Shown in pieces: positions 1 through 6,922 of a stretch of 14,565 bases of DNA (position 1 is its first letter; every line of letters starts with the position of its first letter). A program made the translations under genes and the position numbers. Source of the stretch: QQUD01 sp039029915 (GTDB taxonomy: Bacteria > Chloroflexota > Anaerolineae > Promineifilales > Promineifilaceae); the NCBI GenBank assembly GCA_039029915.1, contig JBCCFD010000171.1, positions 1 to 14,565 of the forward strand, written 5' to 3'. The notes beneath the pieces were generated by a model. It was not told the DNA's origin. It ran no database searches and worked only from the letters and a program-made list of their open reading frames with translations.

Positions 1-1
1 A

Positions 2-49
2 ATAGATAAAAATCCGAGTCATCCGTACCGTCCTCGTCCTATTTTTTGA
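2..49 (+). CDS. Possible C-terminal tail of a gene cut by the left window edge
   Basis: Reading from base 2, one frame gives 15 codons (IDKNPSHPYRPRPIF) ending at a TGA at 47-49. The other two + frames are closed or meaningless here, and the composition (KNPSHPYRPRP) looks like a real protein end rather than random sequence. Nothing about function can be read from so short a piece. Its position ahead of a broken fragment and an SMI1/KNR4 gene would suit the tail of a polymorphic toxin, but that is only a guess from context. It could also be a chance open stretch. Confidence 0.3.
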   Translation: MDKNPSHPYRPRPIF

Positions 50-132
50 AAACCGAAAAGCCCTGCGGATAATTCAGAGCAATTAGGGAACATTTAATGC
101 TATCCATTTAAGCAAAATCATTGTCCAAGTAA

Positions 133-335
133 ATTCTAGAGACAATAAGCAATTTGGGTGACTATAGTGACGGAAATACAAGGATTCGAAGTTTCACATC
201 GGATTATCGTTACGTAACGAGCTTCGATGGTAGTTTTTTGTGGTAATGTTAGGTGAAAAGGCGGAAGCGCTTGCTCGTGCGTTGGATGAATTTACAGGTG
301 TAAAAACGTTGGTTTGGAGCTTTGTAAAGAAGTAA
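133..335 (+). pseudogene. Broken gene fragment, apparently frameshifted at a T6 run
   Basis: Two short open stretches abut. Positions 133-246 read 37 codons (including NLGDYSDGNTRIRSF and YRYVTSFDGSFLW) to a TAA at 244-246. Positions 246-335 read MLGEKAEALARALDEF and on to SFVKK before a TAA at 333-335. The stop of the first shares its last base with the ATG of the second. The join falls in the six-T run at 234-239: one more T would fuse both into a single frame (SFDGSFFVVMLGEKAEAL), so a one-base deletion, a sequencing error or a coupled pair are all possible. No good start codon precedes 133, because a TAA sits at 130-132, so the 5' part appears lost. I do not recognise the product. Its position directly before an SMI1/KNR4 gene suggests a decayed member of an accessory or immunity-type cluster. 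Confidence 0.4.
207..220. repeat. 14-bp perfect palindrome
   Basis: TCGTTACGTAACGA is a perfect self-complementary sequence. It lies inside the broken fragment at 133-335, so it may be coincidental to coding (it encodes part of YRYVTS). No partner copy was noticed elsewhere in the window. Confidence 0.4.
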
Positions 336-372
336 AAACGAGATAATTTCCTATTTAAAATAGACTGGACTC

Positions 373-999
373 ATGATGAGGATTGATCAAAAAATTCAAT
401 TTATAAAGCAAAGGCTCGTTGAGCTTACGCTTCTAGATAAAAGCTTCGCAGTTTTTGGCTCGAACAAACATAAATACCAGCTAAACCCTTGCAAAACCGA
501 GAGGGGAATTAAGTCATTTGAAGATGAGTATAAGATATGTCTACCCGAAGGTTATCGGCAATTCTTGCTAGAGATTGGCAATGGGGGTGTCGGACCTTAC
601 TATGGTTTGCAACCTTTAGAAGATAGTTTGTTTTCGGATCTCGATTTTAAACAGGACGATGATTTATTAAACCCAACTAGACCTTTTTTGATGACAGAAT
701 CATGGAATATGATTTTTGACGGGGATATTGCAAAAAATTTCGAAGCATTTAAAGCTTTTGAGAATACTTATTTTGAAAATCGTTGGGTAGATGGCTTACT
801 TAGAATATGCAATTATGGCTGTGGCGTTTCGATGAACTTAGTTGTTAATGGTGATGAGTATGGTCATATTTGGGTAGATGATCGGGGAAATGATGGGGGA
901 ATTTACCCCGATCCATTTTTCGGACAATCCGGACGGACACTTTTTCTTGATTGGTATATTTTGTGGCTTAATCAATCTTTGATTAAAATCGGCTCATAA
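373..999 (+). CDS. SMI1/KNR4 (SUKH-type) family protein
   Basis: A 208-residue soluble protein with the SMI1/KNR4 signature: residues 46-72 carry the pattern G-x3-FE-x6-LP-xx-YR-x-FLLE-x-GNGG, the classic N-terminal SUKH motif. Around residues 149-174 a second conserved block (GCGVSMNLVVNG, then GHIWVDD) forms the typical core strands, ending in an aromatic C-terminal helix (LFLDWYILWLN). Bacterial SUKH proteins are known mostly as immunity proteins that bind and neutralise polymorphic or contact-dependent toxins, and some have other binding roles. No signal peptide or membrane segment is visible. Two ATGs are adjacent (373 and 376) and no good ribosome-binding site precedes either, so the start is uncertain by one codon. 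The cognate toxin is not visible in the window. Unlike the minus-strand block, it contains no ACGGCCGT. Confidence 0.85.
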   Translation: MMRIDQKIQFIKQRLVELTLLDKSFAVFGSNKHKYQLNPCKTERGIKSFEDEYKICLPEGYRQFLLEIGNGGVGPYYGLQPLEDSLFSDLDFKQDDDLLNPTRPFLMTESWNMIFDGDIAKNFEAFKAFENTYFENRWVDGLLRICNYGCGVSMNLVVNGDEYGHIWVDDRGNDGGIYPDPFFGQSGRTLFLDWYILWLNQSLIKIGS

Positions 1000-1021
1000 A
1001 TTGTAATTATGTGGCTTTTAA

Positions 1022-1061
1022 GCCGGTTTGGTTGATTGATGATGAAATCCTCCTAACCGGC
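1022..1061. repeat. Imperfect inverted repeat between convergent genes
   Basis: GCCGGTTTGG at 1022-1031 pairs with CCTAACCGGC at 1052-1061, with one mismatch in ten and a 20-nt loop. It lies between the convergent SMI1/KNR4 and RDD genes and overlaps the RDD stop codon (1053-1055). No T run follows on either strand, so a role as a bidirectional terminator is plausible but weak. Confidence 0.35.
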
Positions 1062-1730
1062 AAAAATTAGTGTGAGAATAGCTAAAAGAGACCCGAGACC
1101 GAAGCCAATAATTGGTACATACAGCACAAAAAATCGATGTTTTGAGTCAAGTGGCGGTAAGGTAATGGTTTCATACGCTTGTTTACGAATTACATAACTA
1201 CCGACCAGATAATCATGAATTGTTTGGGCGTTAAAGCGATTAAAGATTAGGGAGTACATATAGCTTAACGTTAGCCCTGCCGAAGTTAGTGCAAATATAT
1301 ATTCGAGAGGGGAACCTGAAGGGGTGCTTCCTGCAGAAACGAGCAAGAAGGTGGGGAGCCATGCTAAGGCTCTTAGGAAGGCTTGTTTTCGATTGAGATA
1401 ACGGCCGTTTTGATCCACAACCTGAATGCCCATCGCTGTTTTGCCAAATGTTTGCCCTTTGTTAGCTTCAGCATGCAGGATGGTGAAATAACAAATTGCC
1501 AAAATTGCAACAAACCATGAAGAATTAGTAATCAAGTGGTCTAAAATGGAATCACCCAAAGATAACCACGATACGATATACCCAATTGGCAATGGTGCGA
1601 ACCCAACAACTAGTGTGATAATCCCCAGGTCTATCAGGTAAGCACCGCCTCTTCGCCAGATATTTGCTGACATAAGACGCATTTTTGTCTCGAATTGAAT
1701 TTGAGTCTGCATCGGCTGTTTATCAGTCAT
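1053..1730 (-). CDS. RDD family integral membrane protein
   Basis: A 225-residue membrane protein. Residues 24-42 (NIWRRGGAYLIDL followed by a hydrophobic run) form the first helix with the arginine/aspartate signature that names the RDD family. Further hydrophobic segments lie near 45-58, 71-86, 121-134, 143-163 and 200-224. The central conserved block GQTFGKTAMGIQVVDQNG (92-109) and the IHDYLVGSYVI segment (171-181) are typical of the family. RDD proteins are poorly understood and some are linked to ion transport. No specific function can be given. The gene lies 29 nt downstream of the glycosyltransferase and may be co-transcribed. No Shine-Dalgarno is evident ahead of the ATG. The N-G-R at residues 108-110 comes from an embedded ACGGCCGT palindrome. 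Confidence 0.88.
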   Translation of the reverse strand: MTDKQPMQTQIQFETKMRLMSANIWRRGGAYLIDLGIITLVVGFAPLPIGYIVSWLSLGDSILDHLITNSSWFVAILAICYFTILHAEANKGQTFGKTAMGIQVVDQNGRYLNRKQAFLRALAWLPTFLLVSAGSTPSGSPLEYIFALTSAGLTLSYMYSLIFNRFNAQTIHDYLVGSYVIRKQAYETITLPPLDSKHRFFVLYVPIIGFGLGSLLAILTLIFAG

Positions 1731-1759
1731 GTTTTAGTCAACGTTGTTTTTAATATAAT

Positions 1760-2662
1760 TTAGGTTAATTGATGCTTCAAAATGCGGAACCAGCCTCGGA
1801 GTCGGATACCTGAGAGGACAACGGCCGTTAATAGCCAAGGATACTGCTGTTTATAAAACTTCCCATAAAAAATCTGCATAGCGCGCACCGACTCTTTGGC
1901 TACTTTGATGCGCGTTTCGCGGGGGGGCTTGGCAATGTGGGCGGACTCTTTGCGCAAGCCAGAACTGGCTCCCTTGTAGTGAATAACTTCCACCTCAGGA
2001 TAGTAAATAATTTCATACCCCGCTTGATTGATGCGATAGCAAAAATCAATATCTTCTCCGTAGAAAAAGTAAATCTCATCCCAGCCACCTAGTTCACGGC
2101 ACAGCGCTATGGGCATCAGCATGTACGAGCCTGCAATAACAGGTACCGGATGGATGCTGGAGAAGTCAGCGTAGCTTTGAAAGTAGCCGTTGAAGGATGG
2201 GTTGTTGGGCATGAGCTTGCTCAAGCCGGAAAAGTGGCAGAGCGCATTCCAAGGGGTGGGGAAGCCACGATGATTATCGGGGTCGCGTTCGCCGTTGGGG
2301 TAAATCAATTTGACGGTGAGCGCCCCTGCCTGCGGATGTTGCTCAAGATATTCAACAGGTTTTTTTAAGGCATCTGGTGCCACTCGCGTATCGGAGTTGA
2401 GGAAAAGTACATAATCGCCGGTAGCAACGGCCGTTCCCCGATTATTCGCTTTAGAAAACCCCAAATTCTCATCTGACTCGATCAAAATCACCGACGGATA
2501 TTTTTGCTTTGCCATCTCCTGACTACCATCACGCGACGCATTGTCCACCACAATAATCTCCAAACCGCCATTAGTTGGCTCAGCGGCGTACAGTGAGTCT
2601 AAGCAGTCATCAAGCAGCTGCTTCGTATTGTAATTCACAATGACGATGGATAGTTTTGACAA
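1760..2662 (-). CDS. Family 2 glycosyltransferase, TTG start
   Basis: A 300-residue GT-A fold glycosyltransferase of the GT2/rhamnosyltransferase-like group. In order: the nucleotide-binding first strand LSIVIVNYNT (4-13), VVDNAS (38-43), ENLGFSKANNRG (65-76), the metal-binding LNSDT (88-92), and GGWDEIYFFYGEDIDFCYR (192-210) with the acidic catalytic-base region, followed by HYKGASS (228-234). A C-terminal hydrophobic stretch (about 276-292) suggests peripheral membrane attachment. It probably transfers a sugar from an NDP-sugar to a cell-surface glycan; donor and acceptor cannot be read. The start is TTG at 2660-2662, supported by a strong AAGGAG Shine-Dalgarno 5 nt upstream (2668-2673 on the + strand). 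No other glycan genes are present, so the context does not refine the role. It contains two ACGGCCGT copies, both read as T-A-V. Confidence 0.9.
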   Translation of the reverse strand: MSKLSIVIVNYNTKQLLDDCLDSLYAAEPTNGGLEIIVVDNASRDGSQEMAKQKYPSVILIESDENLGFSKANNRGTAVATGDYVLFLNSDTRVAPDALKKPVEYLEQHPQAGALTVKLIYPNGERDPDNHRGFPTPWNALCHFSGLSKLMPNNPSFNGYFQSYADFSSIHPVPVIAGSYMLMPIALCRELGGWDEIYFFYGEDIDFCYRINQAGYEIIYYPEVEVIHYKGASSGLRKESAHIAKPPRETRIKVAKESVRAMQIFYGKFYKQQYPWLLTAVVLSGIRLRGWFRILKHQLT

Positions 2663-2667
2663 AGGGT

Positions 2668-2673
2668 CTCCTT
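2668..2673 (-). promoter_or_regulatory. Shine-Dalgarno AAGGAG deciding a TTG start
   Basis: On the minus strand AAGGAG is followed by 5 nt and then TTG at 2662-2660, fixing the glycosyltransferase start at a non-ATG codon. No in-frame ATG lies nearby within the conserved N-terminal strand. Confidence 0.7.
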
Positions 2674-2694
2674 GGGTTTATTAAGCGTCAAGTA

Positions 2695-2749
2695 TCAGGT
2701 GTCAGGTGTCAGGTCACAAAAATCGTAAATCGTAAATCAAAAATCGTAA
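2695..2749. repeat. Two adjacent heptanucleotide tandem arrays
   Basis: Positions 2695-2715 are three 7-bp units (TCAGGTG, TCAGGTG, TCAGGTC). After a 6-nt gap, 2722-2749 are four 7-bp units (ATCGTAA, ATCGTAA, ATCAAAA, ATCGTAA). The unit sequences differ but the period is the same. The arrays fill the 92-nt spacer between the ATPase stop and the glycosyltransferase Shine-Dalgarno. They resemble in form the short tandemly repeated heptamers (STRRs) known from cyanobacterial genomes. Confidence 0.85.
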
Positions 2750-2754
2750 ATCAT

Positions 2755-3555
2755 CTACAGGTGCCGTAGAAACTGCTCCGGATCATTCAAAAACTGCTTT
2801 GTAATCGTGACGTGTTCTAGCGTTTCGTAGGGCACCGGAGCGATAGGTGTTTCATCAAAGCTCAGTATTTCGGCGTTGGGAAAGGCCATCAGGATGGGTG
2901 AGTGGGTGGCAACGATGAATTGGCACTCTTGGTCAATCATCGTTTTCATAAGGGAGATAAGCGTCAGTTGGCGCATCGGTGAGAGTGGGGTTTCTGGCTC
3001 ATCAAGTAGGTAAAGGCTGCCCGGGGTGAATCGTGATTGGAATAGCTCTAAAAAGCTTTCACCATGAGAATAGGTGCTAAGATGACGGCCGTATTGTTCT
3101 CGCAGGGCGGTTAGCTCGTTGACATAGGGCATTCTGGCTAACCCTTTAGCGTGATCGGAGCGGCCTTTATAATCGATTTCGACCTGCTTGATTTCAGCTA
3201 ATAGCTCTGCTTCCATGACGGTTAATCGCTTAATATAGCCAAAGAAATCTTCTGCCCTTAAAAAAAAGCCGTTTCGATTGCGAATGCGCCAGACGAGGCG
3301 GAACTGTTTGGCAAGAGTATGAACGGCCGTTAATGTCTCATCAAAAGCTGCCTCTTCACTACCCACCGTTGTCACGCCGATGGCAACAGCAAGCGCTTCC
3401 AAAAACGTGGATTTACCTGAGCCATTTTCTCCTACCAAAAACGTCACCGGTGCCGACAAATCAAGACTCTGCAAACCGCGAATGGCTGGGATATCAAATG
3501 GAAATCCTTCTTCGTGGCCCGTTGATTGACGTCGTATGGTGCGTAAGTGAAGCAT
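2755..3555 (-). CDS. AAA family ATPase with ABC-type nucleotide-binding fold
   Basis: A 266-residue cytoplasmic ATPase made of a single ABC-like domain. It has Walker A GENGSGKST (42-50), a signature-like SHGES (163-167), Walker B LYLLDEPE (181-188, D185/E186), and an H-loop ATHSP (H218). Between them (about 60-160) lies a short helical insert rather than a long coiled coil. The layout matches the small predicted-ATPase family COG3910, whose cellular role is not established. Related AAA ATPases act in defence, but no nuclease partner is adjacent here, so a defence role is not supported. The ATG at 3555 has no clear Shine-Dalgarno, and no in-frame alternative start exists before an upstream stop. 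Its upstream region carries a 16-bp palindrome and 13-bp direct repeats. It contains two ACGGCCGT copies. Confidence 0.85.
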   Translation of the reverse strand: MLHLRTIRRQSTGHEEGFPFDIPAIRGLQSLDLSAPVTFLVGENGSGKSTFLEALAVAIGVTTVGSEEAAFDETLTAVHTLAKQFRLVWRIRNRNGFFLRAEDFFGYIKRLTVMEAELLAEIKQVEIDYKGRSDHAKGLARMPYVNELTALREQYGRHLSTYSHGESFLELFQSRFTPGSLYLLDEPETPLSPMRQLTLISLMKTMIDQECQFIVATHSPILMAFPNAEILSFDETPIAPVPYETLEHVTITKQFLNDPEQFLRHL

Positions 3556-3592
3556 ATTATTGGGGAATGGGGGGCGGAGATTATGATGATAG

Positions 3593-3608
3593 GTGATTTA
3601 CAAATCAC
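3593..3608. promoter_or_regulatory. Palindromic operator candidate upstream of the AAA ATPase
   Basis: GTGATTT and AAATCAC flank a central AC, a perfect 7-2-7 inverted repeat centred about 45 bp upstream of the ATPase start codon. Size and symmetry fit a dimeric repressor or activator site; the regulator is unknown. It could also form a small hairpin in the leader. Confidence 0.35.
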
Positions 3609-3610
3609 TT

Positions 3611-3642
3611 AATCTCCTAAATATTGTTCAATCTCCTAAATA
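3611..3642. repeat. 13-bp direct repeat, two copies 19 bp apart
   Basis: AATCTCCTAAATA occurs at 3611-3623 and again at 3630-3642, perfectly conserved, in the intergenic region upstream of the AAA ATPase. The start-to-start distance is 19 bp, a little under two helical turns. They may be paired binding sites or a local duplication. Confidence 0.6.
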
Positions 3643-3709
3643 CTTCGTTACATAAGAAATTTTAAGTTTTTCCAGAGAAGAAGTATTTAAAAACTTTGGT
3701 AGTAAAGTA

Positions 3710-5518
3710 CTAAAGCGTCCTCTCAAAAAAATCAACTAATCGAGTATACCACTCCACTTTTTGCTCTTGGTCTTGACTGCCGTGCCCTTGTTCCTCTAAC
3801 TCGATGTATTCAAAATCACTTCCCTCTTTATAGTCTAGTTCAAGCAGGCGGTCTCGAAAGGTGCGGGCTTGGGTGATTGGGCAGCGAGGATCATTGACAC
3901 CGTGAATGATTTGCAGTTTTGATTTGAGCTGGTGAGCAAAATTGATTGGGCTTCGATCTGCCAACAGCTCAGCATTTTCTTCTGGATCGCCCCACAGACG
4001 AAAGATGTAATATTTAAAATGCTCCATCGATTCATCATTAAGCAATTTCCAGTCGGTAATCCCGACAGCAGCGGAGCCCGCTTTCCACACATCAGGTTTT
4101 TTGGTAAGAGCGATATAGGTCATGTATCCGCCGTAGCTACCGCCAAAAATGCCTAGCCTTTCAGAATCTACAAAAGGAAGGCTTTTAAGGTATTCTGCCC
4201 CGTAAGCAGCATCTTCAAGATCGCCACCCCCTAAATCTTGAATATTGCAATCTCTAAATTCGACGCCATATCCCGTGCTGCCGCGAACGTTAGGTTTGAA
4301 CACAACGTAGCCGTGGTCAAGTAAAAATTGAGCGTAGGGGTCAAATGCTTGGAAAAATTGAGCGGTTGGTCCACCGTGAATAATGGTGATGGCAGGTCGC
4401 TTTTCACCTTCTTTGATATCCGTTGGGACATGGATTAGGGCTGGAATCTGCTTGCCATCAAAGGATTCATACCAAATATGTTCTGATGGTACAAAGTGGG
4501 TTGGATCAATTGAGCCGTAATCCGCTTCCAAAAGCGTGCGATAGGTGTGGTCTTCCAAACTGTAGATTATGAGTTCTGGACGCCGTTCTGATGTGGTGAA
4601 GGTGACAACGATTTCGCTGTCATCGTTAATGAAGTCTGGGTTAAAGGTTAATCCAGCCGGAAGTTTGAGCACTGTTCCTTGGCCACTTTCAATATGGTAG
4701 ACGACGGTTTTTAATTCGGCGTTTTCATTACGGATACAGGCTAACAAACGGCCGTTTTCTGAAAAACAAACTGGCGATTCATTGAGACCTTCTTTTGACA
4801 GCCACCGGACAGTTTGGGTTTCAAGATCATAGAGGCCGGCCCGATTGAGTCCATAGGCGTTGGTAGTGACGGCCAATAAACGGCCGTTAGGACTTACATC
4901 AAGGGCCGTATCCTCGTGTCCAGCTTTTTCTTGCCAGACTGGGGCAGGTGTTTCATCATCTGTTGCTAATTGATAGACATCGGTGTTGAGGGGATTTTGA
5001 CTTTCATTGCCGCTGAGAAAAATCGATTTGCCGTCAGGATGCCACATCGCAGAAAAGACGGGTGCTTTAAAGTTGGTTAAAGGAGCATGCGTGCTGGGGT
5101 CATCCAACCGCACTTTTGCTAAATTCATTTGCCCATATCGATTCGTAGCAAGCAAGAGCCACTCGTTATTTGGACTTACCTCGATCGCAAACTCTTGAGA
5201 TTCTGGATCATGGGTTAGCTGAGTGATTTCACCATCAAGCGTGATAAGAACCTGATCGTTTTGTTCATTGCCGTCAAAATCTTTGCCAAAAATAATCCCG
5301 CTGTCATCCCGTGTCCAAAGTAATCCCGATCTGGGCGAGCGAGGGGCCTCCCCATGACTCAGCTGGCTGATAGCACCACCTGCTAAGTCAATGACATAGA
5401 GTTCAATGCGACCACTTTTGTCCCAGTAAAACGCAATTTTATCTCGATTCCAAGACAATTTTGGGGCATAAAAATTTGGTAATCTAGCAAGCTCTTCAAG
5501 GGGGATGTTTTGACTCAT
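3710..5518 (-). CDS. S9 family peptidase (prolyl oligopeptidase/acylaminoacyl-peptidase type)
   Basis: A complete 602-residue serine peptidase. Residues about 1-345 form a TolB/WD-like beta-propeller with repeated blades (patterns such as SPNNEWLLLATN, SPNGRLLAVTTN, SENGRLLACIRN). From about 350 an alpha/beta-hydrolase domain begins (WYESFDGKQIPALIHVP), with the oxyanion segment IIHGGPTAQF. The catalytic triad is visible: Ser461 in GGSYGG, Asp543 in GVNDPRCP and His579 in EQGHGS. Family members cleave short peptides, releasing N-terminal dipeptides or acyl-amino acids, because the propeller excludes large substrates. No signal peptide is present, so it is probably cytosolic. The ATG has a TTTGGAG Shine-Dalgarno 5 nt upstream. 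It sits 25 nt behind the amidohydrolase gene and probably shares its transcript. It contains two ACGGCCGT copies, both read as N-G-R in propeller blades. Confidence 0.95.
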   Translation of the reverse strand: MSQNIPLEELARLPNFYAPKLSWNRDKIAFYWDKSGRIELYVIDLAGGAISQLSHGEAPRSPRSGLLWTRDDSGIIFGKDFDGNEQNDQVLITLDGEITQLTHDPESQEFAIEVSPNNEWLLLATNRYGQMNLAKVRLDDPSTHAPLTNFKAPVFSAMWHPDGKSIFLSGNESQNPLNTDVYQLATDDETPAPVWQEKAGHEDTALDVSPNGRLLAVTTNAYGLNRAGLYDLETQTVRWLSKEGLNESPVCFSENGRLLACIRNENAELKTVVYHIESGQGTVLKLPAGLTFNPDFINDDSEIVVTFTTSERRPELIIYSLEDHTYRTLLEADYGSIDPTHFVPSEHIWYESFDGKQIPALIHVPTDIKEGEKRPAITIIHGGPTAQFFQAFDPYAQFLLDHGYVVFKPNVRGSTGYGVEFRDCNIQDLGGGDLEDAAYGAEYLKSLPFVDSERLGIFGGSYGGYMTYIALTKKPDVWKAGSAAVGITDWKLLNDESMEHFKYYIFRLWGDPEENAELLADRSPINFAHQLKSKLQIIHGVNDPRCPITQARTFRDRLLELDYKEGSDFEYIELEEQGHGSQDQEQKVEWYTRLVDFFERTL

Positions 5519-5527
5519 AAGTACTCC

Positions 5528-5543
5528 AAATCAGGTGTGATTT
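5528..5543. promoter_or_regulatory. 6-4-6 inverted repeat immediately ahead of the S9 Shine-Dalgarno
   Basis: AAATCA and TGATTT flank GGTG, filling nearly the whole 25-nt gap between the amidohydrolase stop and the S9 start, and abutting the GGAG ribosome-binding site (5524-5527 on the + strand). It could be a protein-binding site or an intercistronic hairpin that tunes translation. A related core, TCAGGTGTGA, recurs at 13131-13140. Confidence 0.3.
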
Positions 5544-6377
5544 CTATAGTCTGTCAACCGCTTTGCAAAAAACTGACCATATGCCTTCTCGAAGGGCTGA
5601 GATTCGTTCTTCATTAAGCGGAACTATGGGTGAATCAGCCTCTTGATGGCCAATGTACATGGCGCGGCTAATCTCAATCATGACCCACGGCTGATTTTTG
5701 CCGCCGTGCGCATAAATATCCCAGCCACCCCGGTAGGGTTTATTCACGGCCGATTTTTCACCAGCTTCGCTCCACGGGTCAAGATGACCTAACGCTTGAC
5801 CAAGCTCAGCAGCAAGCCAGCAGGAAAACTCAGGTGATGCTGTTACGGAGCCTAGCTCTTCTCGTACTGCGCCATTTTCACCGCCCATATTGCCAACCAT
5901 CAGGCGGGGGCGTGTTTGATGCGGATTTTCATAGTTTGAGGGACCCGTGCCCGCCATTGAGTGAGCATCAATCACGAGTTTCACGCGCGTATCGTTGGCA
6001 ATTTCCTCAAGCTTGTTGTGCCACGCTTGCCAGTAGGTGTCGATGAGATGGTTTTGGAGGGCTTCATCAGGCTCATGGCCGGGCAAAAACACTTTATTGC
6101 CATAGCTGGTTTGTTCTTTAACAATGCCATCTCCAACCCGATGATAAAATTGTCCATCTTTAGGTCGATTTAGGTCAACAATACCGCGTGAGTAGGGAAA
6201 CGTTTCGTAGTAGAGCACTTTGCCAGAAAAATCGAATATTTCATCGACGTAGGCATCGGCTTCATTAAAAATCTGCTCTGGAGTGAGGGCAATACGGCCG
6301 TTTAATTCTGGTGGAATGCCCAAACCGCCGTGTGGGCTAACAATTGCTATCGGTAAAATGTCATTCTGTGTTGTCAT
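5544..6377 (-). CDS. N-formylglutamate amidohydrolase family protein
   Basis: A 277-residue protein of the N-formylglutamate amidohydrolase (FGase) fold, which in characterised members hydrolyses N-formyl-L-glutamate in histidine breakdown and uses a zinc-peptidase-like active site. Visible conserved blocks are SPHGG (14-18), the acidic EADAYVDEI (39-47), SRGIVDLNR (63-71) and VIDAHSM (135-141), in the family order with family-typical length. No other histidine-utilisation gene is nearby, so the true substrate may be another N-acylated amino acid or a peptide; the symbol hutG is therefore not assigned. Its start lies inside the end of the globin gene (17-nt overlap), implying translational coupling, and it precedes the S9 peptidase by 25 nt. 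It contains one ACGGCCGT, plus a near-copy ACGGCCGA at 5746-5753. Confidence 0.85.
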   Translation of the reverse strand: MTTQNDILPIAIVSPHGGLGIPPELNGRIALTPEQIFNEADAYVDEIFDFSGKVLYYETFPYSRGIVDLNRPKDGQFYHRVGDGIVKEQTSYGNKVFLPGHEPDEALQNHLIDTYWQAWHNKLEEIANDTRVKLVIDAHSMAGTGPSNYENPHQTRPRLMVGNMGGENGAVREELGSVTASPEFSCWLAAELGQALGHLDPWSEAGEKSAVNKPYRGGWDIYAHGGKNQPWVMIEISRAMYIGHQEADSPIVPLNEERISALREGIWSVFCKAVDRL

Positions 6378-6792
6378 CTGCGGTGTTTACCATCCATTTT
6401 GAAAATCCATCTAAAAATTGCAAAAAGCTACCCATATGTTCCATGGGAAATTGATATTTCGTTTGGGCGTCTTCCAAGATATCTAAAAAGCAGCCTAACC
6501 AAACAAGACGTGCCGATTCTGTAATGCGAAAAGGCATATGCCGACCCCGCATCATGGGATTGCCGTATCTTTGATGATAAAGCGGCGGGCCACCTAGCAG
6601 CCCTACAAAAAACGCGGCTGATTTTTCAGATGCTTTTGGCATGTTTGACGGGAACATATCTCTAATTGAAGATTGTTCTAAAGCCGCATAAAAGTCTGCC
6701 AGCATCTTAAAAATGTTCTCTTCTCCCATGGCGTCATAAATTTCACGACTAGGGGGTCGAATTTGGTTCGGGCGGATATTTGGTACAAACAT
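6361..6792 (-). CDS. Truncated hemoglobin, group II (trHbO-like)
   Basis: A 143-residue globin of the short 2-over-2 type. The group II hallmarks are present: a B-helix tyrosine in ADFYAAL, the E-F turn GGPPLYHQRYGNPMMR, the proximal histidine His85 in GRHMPFRI, and the helix-G tryptophan in LVWLGCF. The residue after the C helix is Phe (MFP), where many group II proteins have Tyr. Family members bind haem and handle oxygen, nitric oxide or related ligands in the cytosol. The N-terminal 15 residues (MFVPNIRPNQIRPPS) are an unremarkable extension. The gene overlaps the amidohydrolase by 17 nt and is probably first in a globin-amidohydrolase-S9 peptidase operon. The spacer upstream carries a heptamer repeat. 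Confidence 0.9.
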   Translation of the reverse strand: MFVPNIRPNQIRPPSREIYDAMGEENIFKMLADFYAALEQSSIRDMFPSNMPKASEKSAAFFVGLLGGPPLYHQRYGNPMMRGRHMPFRITESARLVWLGCFLDILEDAQTKYQFPMEHMGSFLQFLDGFSKWMVNTADDNTE

Positions 6793-6808
6793 AGTGCATA
6801 ACTATAAC

Positions 6809-6836
6809 GTGGCGCGTGGCATGTGGCGAGTGGGAT
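6809..6836. repeat. Heptanucleotide tandem array upstream of the globin gene
   Basis: Four consecutive 7-bp units, GTGGCGC, GTGGCAT, GTGGCGA and GTGGGAT, share a GTGG core and drift at the last three positions. The array lies 17 nt upstream of the globin start. It has the same 7-bp period as the arrays at 2695-2749 but a different unit. Confidence 0.75.
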
Positions 6837-6922
6837 GACTTTTCAAAAGTGCAAAGTGGTGAGTCGCAGCGTGATTATTCCCACTGGTTACTGACGAGTG
6901 AAGACTCAAGAAAATTCTACCA

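Noticed and set aside
2755..3555. AAA ATPase as part of an anti-phage defence system
   Set aside because: No nuclease, toxin or sensor partner lies on either side; neighbours are a glycosyltransferase and a peptidase, so the domain alone does not support it.
3480..3608. GTG-started minus-strand frame preceded by GGAG, overlapping the AAA ATPase start
   Set aside because: It runs out of frame into the conserved ATPase coding sequence and its translation is unlike a protein; the GGAG belongs to the 13-bp direct repeat.
3664..3696. Inverted repeat AAGTTTTT / AAAAACTT downstream of the S9 peptidase as a terminator
   Set aside because: The stem is almost all A-T with a 17-nt loop and no T run on the minus strand; too weak to call.
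5544..6377. Assigning hutG and a histidine degradation operon
   Set aside because: No hutH, hutU or hutI is adjacent; neighbours are a globin and a peptidase, and the family includes many proteins of other or unknown specificity.
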